Assembly (NCBI GenBank): GCA_002409995.1
Contig: DHOR01000016.1
Coordinates: 68,721-109,699, forward strand
Direction: 5' to 3'
Length of the DNA: 40,979 bases
Origin: Hungatella sp. UBA5385
GTDB taxonomy: Bacteria; Bacillota; Clostridia; Lachnospirales; Lachnospiraceae
In this document: positions 25,290-33,396 of the stretch, in pieces
How positions within the stretch are numbered: position 1 is the first letter of the stretch
Layout of the letters: each line of letters starts with the position of its first letter
Translations under genes and position numbers: made by a program
The notes under the pieces: model-generated
What the model was told of the DNA's origin: nothing
The model's database searches: none
The model's input: the letters and a program-made list of their open reading frames with translations, nothing else

Positions 25290-26856
25290 TGAATCAAATA
25301 TACGAAAGGGACTGAGAGAATATATCTCATGGGATGCCTGGGGGATAGAACTGGAGGCAGAGGCGGAGAATGCAGAAGCAGCCTTGCGGATAGCTGCTCA
25401 GGTACGGCCGGATATTCTGCTGACAGATATCCGGATGGGGGAAATGGATGGGATTGAATTAACGCGGAGGCTGAAGGAAATATTTCCTGATCTGCGGGTT
25501 ATAATTCTAAGCGGATACAGTGATATAGAGTACTTGCAGGCGGCCCTTCAGATAAAAGCCAGTGAGTATCTTCTAAAGCCGGCAGGAGCAGATAAAATTA
25601 TCGAGGCGGTGCTGAAGGTTAAAAAAGAGATTCTGGAGGAGAGGGAAAAATGGCAGGAAAATTTAAAGAAGGAGGCTTTTTTTGATGAAAACATCCCCAT
25701 TGTCCAGTTGAATTTTATAGACGAAATCGTAAAAGGAAAGCTGAAGGATTCCAGAGCCATAAAAAGCAAAGCCCATATTCTTAATATACCTATGGATGGG
25801 CCGGTTTATAAAATATTGCTGGCGGATGTACGTAAGCCCTTTTTTGAAGATGAATTTAAATCAGGTCAGGAGCTGAACATGGATTTCTGGAAGTTTGTAC
25901 AGAAGACAAATCAGATCATGCAGGCATTTTCTGGTACATTCTGGTGTGAGACCGGTGAAGATCTGCTTCTTTTTCTAGTCAATGGTAAGGACGAGACTGC
26001 TCTGGATAAAATATGTGACGCTTTGGCAGAAAAGCTGACCGCCAACCTGACGGATAAGGAACAAATGTACGTGGGAATCGGCAGCTGTGCAGATACGCCT
26101 GTTGATTTATGGAAGTCCTATGATTATGCCAGAAGAGCGCTTATGAGATCTGCCTGGAATCCGCAGCAGCATATTTTAAAATCCATTCCGCCAGCACTCA
26201 CTGCAGATGAGCTGAATAAATGCCGTTTAAAAGAAAGCAGTATAATCGGGGAAATGGGATCCAAGAGGTATGAAGAGGCTTTTTTAAGCCTTTGCAGCTT
26301 ATTTGATTATTATGAAGAAATCTGTATGGATTTTACCAAAATAAAAAAGTTCTGTTATCAGGTATGGCTTTTTGCCATGCATCTTTCACCGGAGGGTGGT
26401 ATCACGGAAGAACCAGTATTTGATAATTTTAAAGAGGCTGGAGAGTTGAAGCAATGGATGCTTCACTTTTGGGAACGACGGTTTCGGGGAAATGATATGG
26501 CGGCTTTGCAGTATTCAGAGCTTACCAGAAAAACACTCCTGTATATTCAGGAGCATTATAAAGAAAATATCACGCTTCAGTCTCTTTCCAAAATTGTATT
26601 CGCCTCTCCCAACTATCTGGGAAAAGTGTTTTTTTCAGATGTAGGCTGCAGAATGGGGGATTGGCTGAACCGCTATCGTGTTGAAATGGCGAAGGAATTG
26701 CTGGCGGGTACTGATAAAAAAACATATGAGATCGCAGAAGAGGTGGGCTTTAGCGGCTATAAATTTTTCTCTGTCTGTTTTTTAAAGTATGCAGGCTGCA
26801 GTGCCAGGGACTATAGGAATAAATTGAGAGGTACAGAGATGCCGGCAGATGATTAA
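25264..26856 (+). CDS. YesN-type response regulator (REC and AraC helix-turn-helix)
   Basis: A 530-residue response regulator. The receiver domain starts LMIVDDESNIRKGL with acidic Asp8 and Asp9, and the phosphoacceptor Asp55 in LLTDIRMGEMDG. A long central region leads to a C-terminal AraC-type DNA-binding domain (about residues 425-525, LSKIVFASPNYLGKVF and EVGFSGYKFFSVCFLKYAGCS). The start is GTG 25264, after GGAGGAGGGGGAG; the last 26 bases of the kinase gene overlap it, so translation is coupled. It likely activates the downstream transporter and flavoprotein operon. Confidence 0.92.
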   Translation: MLKLMIVDDESNIRKGLREYISWDAWGIELEAEAENAEAALRIAAQVRPDILLTDIRMGEMDGIELTRRLKEIFPDLRVIILSGYSDIEYLQAALQIKASEYLLKPAGADKIIEAVLKVKKEILEEREKWQENLKKEAFFDENIPIVQLNFIDEIVKGKLKDSRAIKSKAHILNIPMDGPVYKILLADVRKPFFEDEFKSGQELNMDFWKFVQKTNQIMQAFSGTFWCETGEDLLLFLVNGKDETALDKICDALAEKLTANLTDKEQMYVGIGSCADTPVDLWKSYDYARRALMRSAWNPQQHILKSIPPALTADELNKCRLKESSIIGEMGSKRYEEAFLSLCSLFDYYEEICMDFTKIKKFCYQVWLFAMHLSPEGGITEEPVFDNFKEAGELKQWMLHFWERRFRGNDMAALQYSELTRKTLLYIQEHYKENITLQSLSKIVFASPNYLGKVFFSDVGCRMGDWLNRYRVEMAKELLAGTDKKTYEIAEEVGFSGYKFFSVCFLKYAGCSARDYRNKLRGTEMPADD

Positions 26857-26878
26857 GATATATATCTGCCGGTTTTTT
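26842..26878 (+). terminator. Rho-independent terminator of the two-component operon
   Basis: A perfect 9-bp stem (26842-26850 with 26864-26872), whose ascending arm is in the last codons of the response regulator, is followed by six T residues. Confidence 0.88.
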
Positions 26879-27031
26879 GCTGAGTGCATAGATAGGCGCG
26901 GATGCCGAGTTTGTTGATTTTTAAGATATAGTGTTGAAATAAGGCATAATTGAAGGTGAAGTGACGAGAATAGAAAAGAATAAAAGAAAATGAAAGGGTA
27001 TTTTTGAGATGTATTCAATAGATCAGATGGT

Positions 27032-27060
27032 TTTCATGCAAGTCCGATTTGAGGTAAAAT
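27032..27060 (+). promoter_or_regulatory. Possible promoter of the ABC importer-flavoprotein operon
   Basis: TTTCAT, 17 bases, TAAAAT, with a weak -35 box, as expected for an activator-dependent promoter. It ends 55 bases before the first ATG. The rest of 26879-27115 shows no gene or other clear element. Confidence 0.4.
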
Positions 27061-27115
27061 AGTCACATAACATAAATATGAAACATGCAGGCAATCTCAG
27101 GAGAAGGAGGAAAAC

Positions 27116-28987
27116 ATGAGAAAGTTAGCAAGGCGGATGATGGGGGCAGGGATTGGTTTGTTGAGCTTAGGATTGGTGGCATGCAGCAGCGGGGGTGTTT
27201 CAGATCAAAAGCAAACCGCAGAAAATGGGAAAAGTGAAAAGCCAGAACTGGTATTCTGGGAACTGCCCTATGGACCGGCTGATACCTATGGACCGGCACT
27301 CCAGAAAATACTGGACAAATACAATTCGGAGGATCACAGTGCAACAGTCAGGCTGCAGATGCTGAGCTGGAGCGGGTTTATGGAACAGTACCAGACCTCT
27401 ATTGCAGCCGGATCACCACCTGATATTACATCATCTATATCATACAGAATTGCAAACTGGGCAGAAGCCGGTGAGGTTCTGGATCTTAGCAGTGTTGTAG
27501 AAAAATGGAAGCAGGAGGATGATGAAATACTAAAGGATTTCCTTCCGGGAACTCTGGATATAGGCAAGAAGAATGGAAAATACTATGCATTTCCTTATGT
27601 AACCAATGCAACAACTATATATTACAGAACGGATATTTTAGAGGATGAGCTGGGATTTACAGATCTTGACAAGCCTGTTTCATGGGAAAAGCTGTTTGAG
27701 ATGTGTGAGGCGGTGAAAAATAAATACAATGGCGACGTGATCCCTTTTTCATTCTGCACTCTTGACCAGAACAGCAGCAATGCCATGATTAATGTATTCT
27801 TTTCCAATGGCACAAGCTGGGTGAATGAAGAGGGAAATAAGGGAGCCTTTGATGATCCAAAGGCGCTGGAGAGTATGGGTTTTTTTAAGACAATGATGGA
27901 AAATGGATATTTCCCTGAGGGAATGGTTACCTATAATCAGGCTGACTTAGAAAAGCTTTACCAGTCTGGAAAAGTGGCTATGGTATGGAATGCGCCGGCA
28001 TCTCATGTCACATCGGATAAAGAGCTGATGGGAAAAACGAAAATGATGGGACCCGTCTATGGCCCCAGCGCAGACGAACCGCGTTATGTTATGCGCACAG
28101 GCGGGATTATGGGATTTGCCCAGACAAAGCATCCGGAGGAAACGAAGGAATTTTTGGAGTGGTTTGTAAAGAACAATATGGGAATATATATGAGTTTCAC
28201 AAATAAAAGTCTCATGAGATCAGACCAGACCAATTTTATCTATCTGGAAAACTATATCAGGCTTTATCAGGACAAAGAGTTTCTGGGGAGTCTGGCATTC
28301 ACATTTGTGTATACAACGCTGGTTGTTTTTATATCATATATTGCCGGACTGGTGCTTGCACTGGCACTGAACCGGGAGATGAAGGGAAGAGCCATATTCA
28401 GAACCATTTTCCTGCTTCCGTGGGTGATACCGTCAGTGGTTGCCATGACCAACTGGTCCTGGCTGCTGAATGACCAGTTTGGCTTTATTAATGCTTTTCT
28501 CAAGAAGCTGCATATCATTGAAAAACCAATTCTGTTTCTGGCAGATTACAAATATATCAGGATGACCGTTATTCTCATATCAGTCTGGAAGGCCATGCCG
28601 TTTATAATGGTTTCCCTGCTGGCTGGTCTTCAGAGCGTTCCAAAGGAGCTGTATGAAGCGGCTGGCATGGATGGGGCTGGTTTTATGGCAAAATTAAAAA
28701 ACATCACATTGCCACTTATATGGCCGGTATCATTTATATCGGTAACGCTGAATTTTATCTGGACCATTAATAATTTTGAGAATATCTGGCTTTTAACTGG
28801 AGGTGGCCCCAACGGCCATACATTTACATTACCCATATATTCTTATTATACCGCATTTTACCGCCAGAAGCTTTCCTATGCGGCAGCAATTGCCACAATG
28901 CTTATTATCTGCATGCTGCTGGTAGGTGGTGTTTATTTCATGATAAAACAAAAGAGCAGAGACATGGAAGGAGGGCTAAAGTCATGA
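27116..28987 (+). CDS. Fused solute-binding lipoprotein and ABC permease (CUT1/MalF type), chimeric
   Basis: A 623-residue single frame. Residues 1-23 form a lipoprotein signal with lipobox LVAC and Cys23; residues to about 354 match a CUT1 solute-binding protein (LVFWELPYGPADTYGP, SPPDITSSISYRIANWAEAG, KHPEETKEFLEWFVKNN). From about residue 355 the sequence is the extracellular start and remaining five membrane segments of a MalF/UgpA-type permease, including NFIYLENYIRLYQDKEFLGS and the EAA loop ELYEAAGMDGAG. Roughly the last 80-100 residues of the binding protein and the first membrane segment of the permease are absent, a pattern suggesting an in-frame deletion between two genes. Topology stays consistent, because both sides of the joint lie outside the cell. 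It precedes the partner permease by a 4-base overlap. Confidence 0.85.
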   Translation: MRKLARRMMGAGIGLLSLGLVACSSGGVSDQKQTAENGKSEKPELVFWELPYGPADTYGPALQKILDKYNSEDHSATVRLQMLSWSGFMEQYQTSIAAGSPPDITSSISYRIANWAEAGEVLDLSSVVEKWKQEDDEILKDFLPGTLDIGKKNGKYYAFPYVTNATTIYYRTDILEDELGFTDLDKPVSWEKLFEMCEAVKNKYNGDVIPFSFCTLDQNSSNAMINVFFSNGTSWVNEEGNKGAFDDPKALESMGFFKTMMENGYFPEGMVTYNQADLEKLYQSGKVAMVWNAPASHVTSDKELMGKTKMMGPVYGPSADEPRYVMRTGGIMGFAQTKHPEETKEFLEWFVKNNMGIYMSFTNKSLMRSDQTNFIYLENYIRLYQDKEFLGSLAFTFVYTTLVVFISYIAGLVLALALNREMKGRAIFRTIFLLPWVIPSVVAMTNWSWLLNDQFGFINAFLKKLHIIEKPILFLADYKYIRMTVILISVWKAMPFIMVSLLAGLQSVPKELYEAAGMDGAGFMAKLKNITLPLIWPVSFISVTLNFIWTINNFENIWLLTGGGPNGHTFTLPIYSYYTAFYRQKLSYAAAIATMLIICMLLVGGVYFMIKQKSRDMEGGLKS

Positions 28988-29820
28988 TTCTCAGGAAGCA
29001 GAAGAAAAAGATAATTGATTTGGCCATCTATTTGGCTCTGACCGTTTTTGCAATATTTTACAGTCTGCCTTTTATCAGTATGATAGGTACGGCGTTAAAG
29101 GGGGAATCAGAAGCGCTTTCAAACACTGCCCTTTTTCCCAGGCATCTGGTATGGGATTCTTTTAAAAAGGTGCTGGAAGGCCGTTTTGTTATGACGATGG
29201 TCAACAGCTTAAAGATCAGCCTGATCGTAGCACTGTTATGTGTGATTCTGGCCTGTTTATCAGGATATGCACTTTCCAGATGTAAAGGCAAGATTTTTGC
29301 CATGTATGGAAGCGGTGTTATGATTCTCCAGATGTTTCCTATGATGCTGATGTTGATCCCGCTGTTTTTGATTTATAAGAACCTGCACTTAATTGATACC
29401 CATATATCACTAATACTCAGCTATACTTGCTTGAATCTGCCGTTTTCTGTTTGGATGATGAAGGGGTTTTTTGATACTGTACCCTATGAAATGGAGGAAT
29501 CGGCATACATAGATGGAAGCAGCAAATTTGAGACCTTAGTCCGAATCATAATTCCTGTCTCACTTCCGGGAATCGCCACGTCCGGTATCTTTACATTCTT
29601 AAATGTATGGAATGAATATACCTTTTCCAACACCTTTGTAAAAAATCCGGAGCTGGTAACACTGACTGTTGGCCTTCAAGACTATTTATCTCAAAACTCT
29701 AATTCCTGGGGGCAGATGATGGCTGCCTCCACAATCGGTATTATCCCATCTATTCTATTTTTGCTTTTTGCTCAAAAACATCTGATACAGGGAATGACTG
29801 CGGGAGCAGTTAAGGGCTAG
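28984..29820 (+). CDS. ABC importer permease (CUT1/MalG type)
   Basis: A 278-residue inner-membrane permease with six predicted segments. The EAA loop that contacts the ATPase is MEESAYIDGSSKFETLVRIIIPVSLPG, and the C-terminus AGAVKG is typical of the MalG group. ATG 28984 overlaps the preceding fusion gene by 4 bases (ATGA type), and the next gene follows 24 bases after its stop. No ATPase gene is in this operon; CUT1 importers in Firmicutes often share a common ATPase of the MsmX type. The substrate is probably a sugar or sugar-like compound but the companion genes make this uncertain. Confidence 0.9.
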   Translation: MILRKQKKKIIDLAIYLALTVFAIFYSLPFISMIGTALKGESEALSNTALFPRHLVWDSFKKVLEGRFVMTMVNSLKISLIVALLCVILACLSGYALSRCKGKIFAMYGSGVMILQMFPMMLMLIPLFLIYKNLHLIDTHISLILSYTCLNLPFSVWMMKGFFDTVPYEMEESAYIDGSSKFETLVRIIIPVSLPGIATSGIFTFLNVWNEYTFSNTFVKNPELVTLTVGLQDYLSQNSNSWGQMMAASTIGIIPSILFLLFAQKHLIQGMTAGAVKG

Positions 29821-29844
29821 GTGCGTCGGAAAAAGGAGAGATTC

Positions 29845-30696
29845 ATGAGAGAGAAGACAGTTTCAATATTAAATTCCCTTAGCTGGAGTATACAGCCCAG
29901 GCTTGGGCTCACCAAAGGGGAATATTACCGGGAGGAAGGCTGGTTTACACCTCACCCGGGAGATTCCAAGGATTTTTATGGGGTGCTGGAGGCAGTTACA
30001 GAGAAGGGAAAACTGCAGATGGTGGAGTTTAATGAATTTAATGCACCTACATATTACATACGAAAATATCAGAATGCAAATAAGCGCTATTCGGATTACG
30101 CTTTTCTTCAGGCATCCCGTGAAAGAACTGCATCTACCCGTGTGGTACTGGTAAATGGCATGACCTATGTGGAGGAACAGATGATGAGGGAAAACCGCCT
30201 GAATGGGGAGTTTGATTTTCTCACAGGCGCATCCAACAGCATCAGGGAGTCTATGCTTGTTTTGGCTAAGAAAATCAGTGAAAGGCTTAACAAACCGTCG
30301 GGCCGGTATTATTATGGCTATGCACAGTCTGTTGAGCCGGGAATCACAGGCAGACTGCAGGTGATAACGGAAAAAGGGCAAATTATATCCTGTTTTTATG
30401 ATGAGATTTTTGCAGACCACCCGGAGGAAATCGAAAATCCAGATTTAAGGGTTTATTACAGACAGTCAAAATATTACTCTCTGGAGTATGTGTCAGATTT
30501 TCCCTGTGGGTTTAATGCGCTTTTTGATATGTGGAGGGAGCATGTGCTGGAATGCCAGAATCTGCTGGATTTATCAAGCTTAAGATTCTCTGAAGGGGAG
30601 TTTTATGACAGGGCGTGGGGAAACTACCTGAAATTGGCCAATGTAGTATGGGAAGAGCTTCACAAGGACGGAGCTCTTAAAAAGAATGAAAAGTGA
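29845..30696 (+). CDS. Putative covalently flavinylated cytosolic protein (paralogue A)
   Basis: A 283-residue protein with no signal peptide. It has two related halves of the form GxLxVxTEKGKxxxxxFxE (near residues 46-64 and 173-193), then tyrosine-rich segments (KRYSDYAFLQAS and YRQSKYYS); I see resemblance to FMN_bind-type repeats but do not claim a Pfam match. Between the halves is FDFLTGASNS with Asp124, Thr127, Gly128, Ala129 and Ser130, resembling the D-x-x-[ST]-G-A-[TS] site where ApbE attaches FMN. The ApbE gene overlaps its end, and a paralogue (313 residues) follows ApbE. AAGGAG is 6 bases before the start. Function unknown; a redox carrier is inferred. Confidence 0.6.
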   Translation: MREKTVSILNSLSWSIQPRLGLTKGEYYREEGWFTPHPGDSKDFYGVLEAVTEKGKLQMVEFNEFNAPTYYIRKYQNANKRYSDYAFLQASRERTASTRVVLVNGMTYVEEQMMRENRLNGEFDFLTGASNSIRESMLVLAKKISERLNKPSGRYYYGYAQSVEPGITGRLQVITEKGQIISCFYDEIFADHPEEIENPDLRVYYRQSKYYSLEYVSDFPCGFNALFDMWREHVLECQNLLDLSSLRFSEGEFYDRAWGNYLKLANVVWEELHKDGALKKNEK

Positions 30697-31663
30697 GAGC
30701 GGGAATATGAGAAATGAGCCAGTTAACAGTACATTCTTTTTATATAATACAGTCTGTTCCATTACAATTTATGATGATTGTGAGGATGCGGTAAAAATAC
30801 TGGAGGGTGCCAGAGATATAGCTTTTCATATACGCAGAATGCTGGACTTCTACGATCCGTGTTCAGAACTGGGTAAGCTGAATGAAAGACACGAAACAGG
30901 CGTCCCATATAAGGTTTCTAAGGAGCTGTGTCTGTTTATTTCGGAATTGCTGAGGTTTTCTGATTTGAGCGAAGGCTGCTTTGATCCCACAGTGGGTCCG
31001 GTGGTAAGACTGTGGAATATTACTGCACTGGAACCCAAGGCTCCGACGAAGCATGAGATTGAGGATGCCAGGGCGAAAACCGGAGCTGCATACGTCTCCT
31101 GTGATATTACTAACAATACCATTACCTTTGAAAAGGAAGGAATGGTGATTGATGCAGGAGGTGCGGGTAAGGGCTATGCCGCAGGCTGTGTTTCAGAATA
31201 TCTAAAAGCCCAGGGCATTAAGTCTGCCAGCGTTAATTTTGGAGGAAATCTTTATTTGATTGGTCCGAAAACCTTACCGGATGGGACTAAGGTTTCATGG
31301 AAAGTCGGGATTCAGACGCCATGGAAGGCAAACCCGGAGTGTATGGGATTTCTCACACTGCAGGACTGCGGTACAGCTACATCAGGAGGTTATGACCGCT
31401 ATTTCACTATAAATGAAAAAATATATCATCATTTACTTGATCCGCGTTCCGGGTATCCGGCGGATTATGATCTTGACAGTGTAACGATTGTATCGGAAAG
31501 TGCTCTTTATACGGATTTATTATCCACTGCGTGTTTTGTAGGTGGTGAGGAGATGGCGATGAGAATCTGCCGGAAAGCAGGTAAAGCCGGTTATGTTTTA
31601 ATCAGGAAGGACGGAAAGGTATTGGTTTCCGGGAATTTGGAACATTGCTTTAAAATCAATTAA
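30686..31663 (+). CDS. apbE: FAD:protein FMN transferase
   Basis: A 325-residue ApbE-family enzyme that cuts FAD and attaches FMN to a Thr or Ser of a target protein. Family landmarks are FFLYNTVCSITIYDD near the start, DPTVGPVVRLWN, the metal- and flavin-binding VIDAGGAGKGYAAG near 155, HHLLDPRSGYPAD near 250, and a C-terminal SALYTDLLSTACFVGG. There is no lipoprotein signal or membrane segment, so it should act in the cytosol. The start could also be ATG 30707; 30686 was kept because GGAG lies upstream and it overlaps the previous stop by 11 bases. It sits between two paralogues that each hold a candidate flavinylation site. Confidence 0.92.
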   Translation: MKSESGNMRNEPVNSTFFLYNTVCSITIYDDCEDAVKILEGARDIAFHIRRMLDFYDPCSELGKLNERHETGVPYKVSKELCLFISELLRFSDLSEGCFDPTVGPVVRLWNITALEPKAPTKHEIEDARAKTGAAYVSCDITNNTITFEKEGMVIDAGGAGKGYAAGCVSEYLKAQGIKSASVNFGGNLYLIGPKTLPDGTKVSWKVGIQTPWKANPECMGFLTLQDCGTATSGGYDRYFTINEKIYHHLLDPRSGYPADYDLDSVTIVSESALYTDLLSTACFVGGEEMAMRICRKAGKAGYVLIRKDGKVLVSGNLEHCFKIN

Positions 31664-31684
31664 TACTGAAAGGTGTAATGGAAT

Positions 31685-32626
31685 ATGGGGGAAAATCAAA
31701 CAGAGCCATGGAATGAGCGTAGGGAAGTTAAGTGGTTGAATTACACGGTTCAGCCACCGAAAGGGCTTGTGAAGGGAAGCTATTATCACACTGAGAGGCG
31801 GTTTGGTGGCAGTGAATGGTCAAAAGGCCATCTGGGAGAGCTGACGGTTGTGACAGATGATGATCAGAAAATCGTATTTGTTGAATTTAACGAGACGACG
31901 ATGGAGGGCTATTATAACCGATATTTTGATAATGTAAGTAAACGCCGCTCTGATTATGGAATCTGGCAGGCATCTGTACAGCGTCAGGCAGATGCCGGTA
32001 CGGTACTTACAGATGGGATGATTCATGTAGAAAAGCAGATTTTAGACAGACAGTCTCTGGATGGTGAATTTGATCTGCTTACCGGAGCTTCCAACAGCAT
32101 GAGAGGGCTTCTTCCTCTGGCAAAGGAACTGGCTTTGGAAGTAGGGACTCCTTCTGAAAAAAGGTATTATGGGGCAGCTGAGGACTTTGGTTATGGGATT
32201 ACCGGATGGCTTCAGGTTGTAACGGAAAAAGGGAAAATCATATCCTGTTTTTATGATGAAATATTTGCAGATTCTCAGGAAGATATCCATTATCCTGCTT
32301 TAAAACGTTATTATCGTCAGTCAAAATATTATTCACCGTGCTTTGAGGAGCCGAAAATACCGGGCTGGAATAGTCATGCGTTTTTTATAGGATTTCATAA
32401 GCTGATGGATCTTTTAAATGAGACCGTGGTGGAGTATCAGGATCTTATGGCTATCGAAGGCCTGAAACATGTATCAGGAGCAGATGTGGGACCCATATGG
32501 GATCGGTATTCGGAGGATGACCGCCCACTTGAACTTCCACAAAGGGAGATTAAATACCCTGTGTGGAGTAATTATCTGAAGCTGGCGGAGATTATAAAAA
32601 AAGAGATAGAGCTAAATGGGAGGTAA
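31685..32626 (+). CDS. Putative covalently flavinylated cytosolic protein (paralogue B)
   Basis: A 313-residue paralogue of the protein at 29845. Shared segments include SDYxxxQAS, the stretch ending GEFDLLTGASNSMR with Asp130, Thr133 and Ser136, and GITGWLQVVTEKGKIISCFYDEIFAD followed by RYYRQSKYYS. It carries a longer N-terminus and a C-terminal extension. The predicted FMN attachment site is Ser136 in TGASNS. No signal peptide or membrane segment is visible. AAAGGTG precedes the start by 9 bases. It lies directly upstream of the PyrK-like gene, so electron exchange with that Fe-S flavoprotein is a reasonable hypothesis but not shown. Confidence 0.6.
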   Translation: MGENQTEPWNERREVKWLNYTVQPPKGLVKGSYYHTERRFGGSEWSKGHLGELTVVTDDDQKIVFVEFNETTMEGYYNRYFDNVSKRRSDYGIWQASVQRQADAGTVLTDGMIHVEKQILDRQSLDGEFDLLTGASNSMRGLLPLAKELALEVGTPSEKRYYGAAEDFGYGITGWLQVVTEKGKIISCFYDEIFADSQEDIHYPALKRYYRQSKYYSPCFEEPKIPGWNSHAFFIGFHKLMDLLNETVVEYQDLMAIEGLKHVSGADVGPIWDRYSEDDRPLELPQREIKYPVWSNYLKLAEIIKKEIELNGR

Positions 32627-32630
32627 TAAG

Positions 32631-33362
32631 TTGAAGGATTTTGTGACAAGAAGCAGAATTCTGCGTTGTATGGATATACAATTCTTTGGAGGTAAAACGT
32701 ACAGAGAGTTTGAGATCGCATCAGATGAGAATTTTGAAGCTGGCCAGTATCTCATGATCAGGACAGGAAACCGGGAAGTAAACTGGCCCTCTCCATATTT
32801 TATCCACAAAAAGACAGCTGGTGGTCTTGTGGTTTTGGCAAGAGAAGACCAGGAACTTTATAAAAGTGGGCTTAATGATTGTGTGGAGTACTGGGGGCCT
32901 CGTGGAACAACGCCTGTGGACGGAAAAGAGAGCCCCATTCTAGTTACGGAACAGGGTGCTCGTTTTGCTGTTTATCCTTTTATCTGTGGGAATGCTTATA
33001 ACAGGCTGATTATAGTGGGTCACAAGCGTGAGGATATAGGGCAGAATTCTGAAATGGTGGAATACTGTGAAGAAATCGGGGAGATATCCGGACTTATTGG
33101 GAAGGATGAGAGTCCAGTGATTGGCGCATTCAACCCAGCTGCAGCAAAAGCCTTTGCAAAAGCCCTTAGTGAAGAGAGAAAAAAGAATACTTATATTTTT
33201 GTAAGCAATAAAAAGGCTTGTGGGATCGACGGCTGTAAAGGCTGCTATTTACATAATGATGATACCAGCTTTGGAATCAACGTCTGCTGTAAAGGGCCGT
33301 TTATGCCCCTTGGTATTATTGATTTTGAGGTTGATGGTCGTTGCTTTGAGACATTCCTATAG
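32631..33362 (+). CDS. PyrK-like electron-transfer subunit (divergent)
   Basis: A 243-residue protein with the plan of the dihydroorotate dehydrogenase electron-transfer subunit: a flavin-binding barrel with AGQYLMIRTG near 37-46 and a C-terminal [2Fe-2S] site with Cys197, Cys202, Cys205 and Cys220 (CGIDGCKGCYL and CCKGP). Two departures stand out. The glycine-rich NAD-binding stretch of PyrK is not visible in the middle domain (ICGNAYNRLIIVG there), and the RxYS/T-type FAD motif is replaced by WPSPYF. Start TTG 32631 follows GGGAGGT with correct spacing; ATG 32616 overlaps that site. It is paired with the PyrD-like gene 34 bases downstream. Confidence 0.75.
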   Translation: MKDFVTRSRILRCMDIQFFGGKTYREFEIASDENFEAGQYLMIRTGNREVNWPSPYFIHKKTAGGLVVLAREDQELYKSGLNDCVEYWGPRGTTPVDGKESPILVTEQGARFAVYPFICGNAYNRLIIVGHKREDIGQNSEMVEYCEEIGEISGLIGKDESPVIGAFNPAAAKAFAKALSEERKKNTYIFVSNKKACGIDGCKGCYLHNDDTSFGINVCCKGPFMPLGIIDFEVDGRCFETFL

Positions 33363-33396
33363 TTTTTTACTTATATTGACAGGAGGACTGGTTTGA

